From Pirellulales bacterium (GTDB taxonomy: Bacteria; Planctomycetota; Planctomycetia; Pirellulales; Thermoguttaceae), in NCBI GenBank assembly GCA_016931995.1, contig JAFGDS010000120.1, positions 1-64,000 on the forward strand: 64,000 bases of DNA, in the 5' to 3' direction. The position numbers were made by a program, and so were the translations under genes. This document shows, piece by piece, positions 63,159-64,000 of this stretch (positions are counted from its first letter, which is position 1; every line of letters starts with the position of its first letter). The notes below the pieces were generated by a model. That model was not told the origin of the DNA and did not search any database. It saw nothing but the letters and a program-made list of their open reading frames with translations.

Positions 63159-63326
63159 CTACCCGCCGGCGGCCAGGACGACCAAAAACGCGATCCAGCC
63201 GACCAGCAGCGCGGCGCTGGCGGCCAACAGCGCCCGTTGGGCGCGCGTCGGAATCGGCCGGGTCGTTGTCGGCGCCGGGGGATCGACGGGCACCGGGGCG
63301 CGGGCGGCGTGCTTGCGGCGGTTCAT
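63159..63326 (-). CDS. small membrane protein, 55 aa
   Basis: A 55-residue protein: a basic N-terminus (MNRRKHAARAPVPVDPP), a Pro/Thr-rich linker, then one membrane helix (ALLAASAALLVGWIAFLVVL) ending in AAGG and a stop. It starts seven bases after the stop of the Minf_1886 gene, so co-translation is likely. No family is recognised. The layout (short basic head, linker, C-terminal helix) is like a tail-anchored protein. Confidence 0.75.
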   Translation of the reverse strand: MNRRKHAARAPVPVDPPAPTTTRPIPTRAQRALLAASAALLVGWIAFLVVLAAGG

Positions 63327-63332
63327 GGCGGG

Positions 63333-63755
63333 CTATTCCTCGTCGGCCGAGGCGATTTTGAAATCGCGGCGAAACGCCGTCTCGAAGTCGAAAACGTTGT
63401 TGAAATCCTCGCGGCGGTCCTCCTTCGTCTTGCGCATCTGGCCGATGCGGATGAGATTGAAGACGATCTCGCCGAAATCGCCCGTCTCATGTATGCCCCA
63501 GCTTGCCAACACGTCCTTGGCCATGTAGCCGAATTGGTGCAGGGCGAACTGGCGGATGGCCTCGCAGAGCTGCTGGCCGGTGACGTGCCGCTGGGGGCCG
63601 GCCTCTTCTTCACCCGACTCGGGCGAGACCTCGGTGCCCAGCTCGAGCACGTCCTGGGCGTAGCTGAGGGCCTCGAAGACGAACACGTACGCGTCGAAGG
63701 CGTAGCGCGAGTCCTCCTTGAGCAGTTCGACGATCGGGTGCGAGGGATCGAGCAT
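63333..63755 (-). CDS. Minf_1886 family protein
   Basis: A 140-residue soluble protein of the Minf_1886 family, shared by planctomycetes and verrucomicrobia and of unknown function. Family features are YAFDAYVFVFEALSYAQ near the N-terminus, HVTGQQLCEAIRQFALHQFG in the middle, and WGIHETGDFGEIVFNLI. The last ~40 residues are charged. It lies 24 bases downstream of the RicT-like gene and directly upstream of the small membrane protein; the three probably form an operon. Confidence 0.9.
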   Translation of the reverse strand: MLDPSHPIVELLKEDSRYAFDAYVFVFEALSYAQDVLELGTEVSPESGEEEAGPQRHVTGQQLCEAIRQFALHQFGYMAKDVLASWGIHETGDFGEIVFNLIRIGQMRKTKEDRREDFNNVFDFETAFRRDFKIASADEE

Positions 63756-63779
63756 GGTGGTTCCACTCGTGCCGGCGGC

Positions 63780-64000
63780 TTACGACGACGTCGCGGATTG
63801 CTCCTCGGGACGCGCGGGCGGCGGCTCGTCGGCGGCCGGCGCGGCGATATCGCCGACGTCGACGAGCTTGCGAACCCGATCGTCCATTTCGACCAGCAGT
63901 TGACCGGCCAGGATCTCCTGGCCGACAATCCGACCCGAGCCGTGGGGCGTCTGGACGCGGGCGCCGATCGGGGGCAGCCGCTTTTGGAGTTGTTCGTAGA
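63780..64000 (-). CDS. PSP1/RicT-type protein, C-terminal end only
   Basis: Only the last ~73 codons are in the window; the start lies beyond 64000. The sequence YEQLQKRLPPIGARVQTPHG and the following SGRIVGQEILAGQLLVEMDD match the C-terminal part of PSP1-domain proteins (RicT/YaaT in Bacillus), which act in an Fe-S complex affecting RNA processing. The end is Pro/Ala/Glu-rich. It is followed by the Minf_1886 gene. Confidence 0.75.
   Translation of the reverse strand, partial: YEQLQKRLPPIGARVQTPHGSGRIVGQEILAGQLLVEMDDRVRKLVDVGDIAAPAADEPPPARPEEQSATSS

Overview
The window is high-GC bacterial chromosome, almost certainly from a planctomycete (Planctomycetota, perhaps Pirellulales-like; order not resolved). 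The evidence is the set of phylum-typical families: a DUF1559 pseudopilin, an SHD1-domain protein, a LEPR-XLL/beta-helix/dockerin surface protein, PEP-CTERM proteins, a DUF11 lipoprotein, Minf_1886, two Tat-exported Gfo/Idh/MocA oxidoreductases, and many short palindromic repeats between genes. No rRNA, insertion sequence, prophage or CRISPR array was found. One tRNA (His, GTG) is present.

Layout. 0.1-4 kb: a hypothetical protein, a small membrane protein, the DUF1559 pseudopilin and the SHD1 protein. 4-9.3 kb (minus): AraC regulator, URO-D family protein and exported glycosidase-like protein, which look like one sugar-use locus. 9.5-15.5 kb: NTP/NDP exchange-type transporter, exported SDR-fold protein, leucine-rich-repeat lipoprotein, exported oxidoreductase. 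15.6-20.3 kb (minus): HEAT-repeat protein, membrane protein, DUF4349 protein, and a PurF-like protein lacking the N-terminal cysteine. 20.6-22.5 kb: a tight three-gene operon of small helical protein, EboB-like TatD hydrolase and metallophosphoesterase. 22.8-31.8 kb: second oxidoreductase, large surface protein, large exported protein, tRNA-His, membrane protein, PEP-CTERM protein. 32.3-41.1 kb: DUF11 lipoprotein, a truncated SRAP/YedK remnant, TIM-barrel isomerase-like protein, SppA protease, and a 1188-residue membrane protein with a very long Gln/Pro/Gly-rich tail. 41.4-44.5 kb (minus): Tat-exported GH116 enzyme with an inserted beta-sandwich-like module.

44.8-55.4 kb is a respiratory complex I operon, nuoA-C-D-H-J-K-L-M-N. 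The two peripheral Fe-S subunits expected among these genes, NuoB and NuoI, are absent, as are E, F and G. Most gaps in the operon carry repeat sequence. 55.5-58.8 kb (minus) is a purF-ispH-ferredoxin-like operon. 59.6-62.0 kb carries proB and lpxK; lpxK implies lipid A synthesis and an outer membrane. 62.3-64 kb ends with a PEP-CTERM protein, a strong terminator, and a minus-strand group of a PSP1/RicT-type protein (3' end only), a Minf_1886 protein and a 55-residue membrane protein.

Together the genes suggest a free-living, respiring, Gram-negative-type heterotroph with a large investment in exported and polysaccharide-related proteins. No clear defence or mobile system was found. The best leads are the split complex I locus with enlarged loops, the Ebo-like mini-operon, the cysteine-less PurF paralogue, and the abundant hairpin repeats, one of which lies inside a coding sequence.
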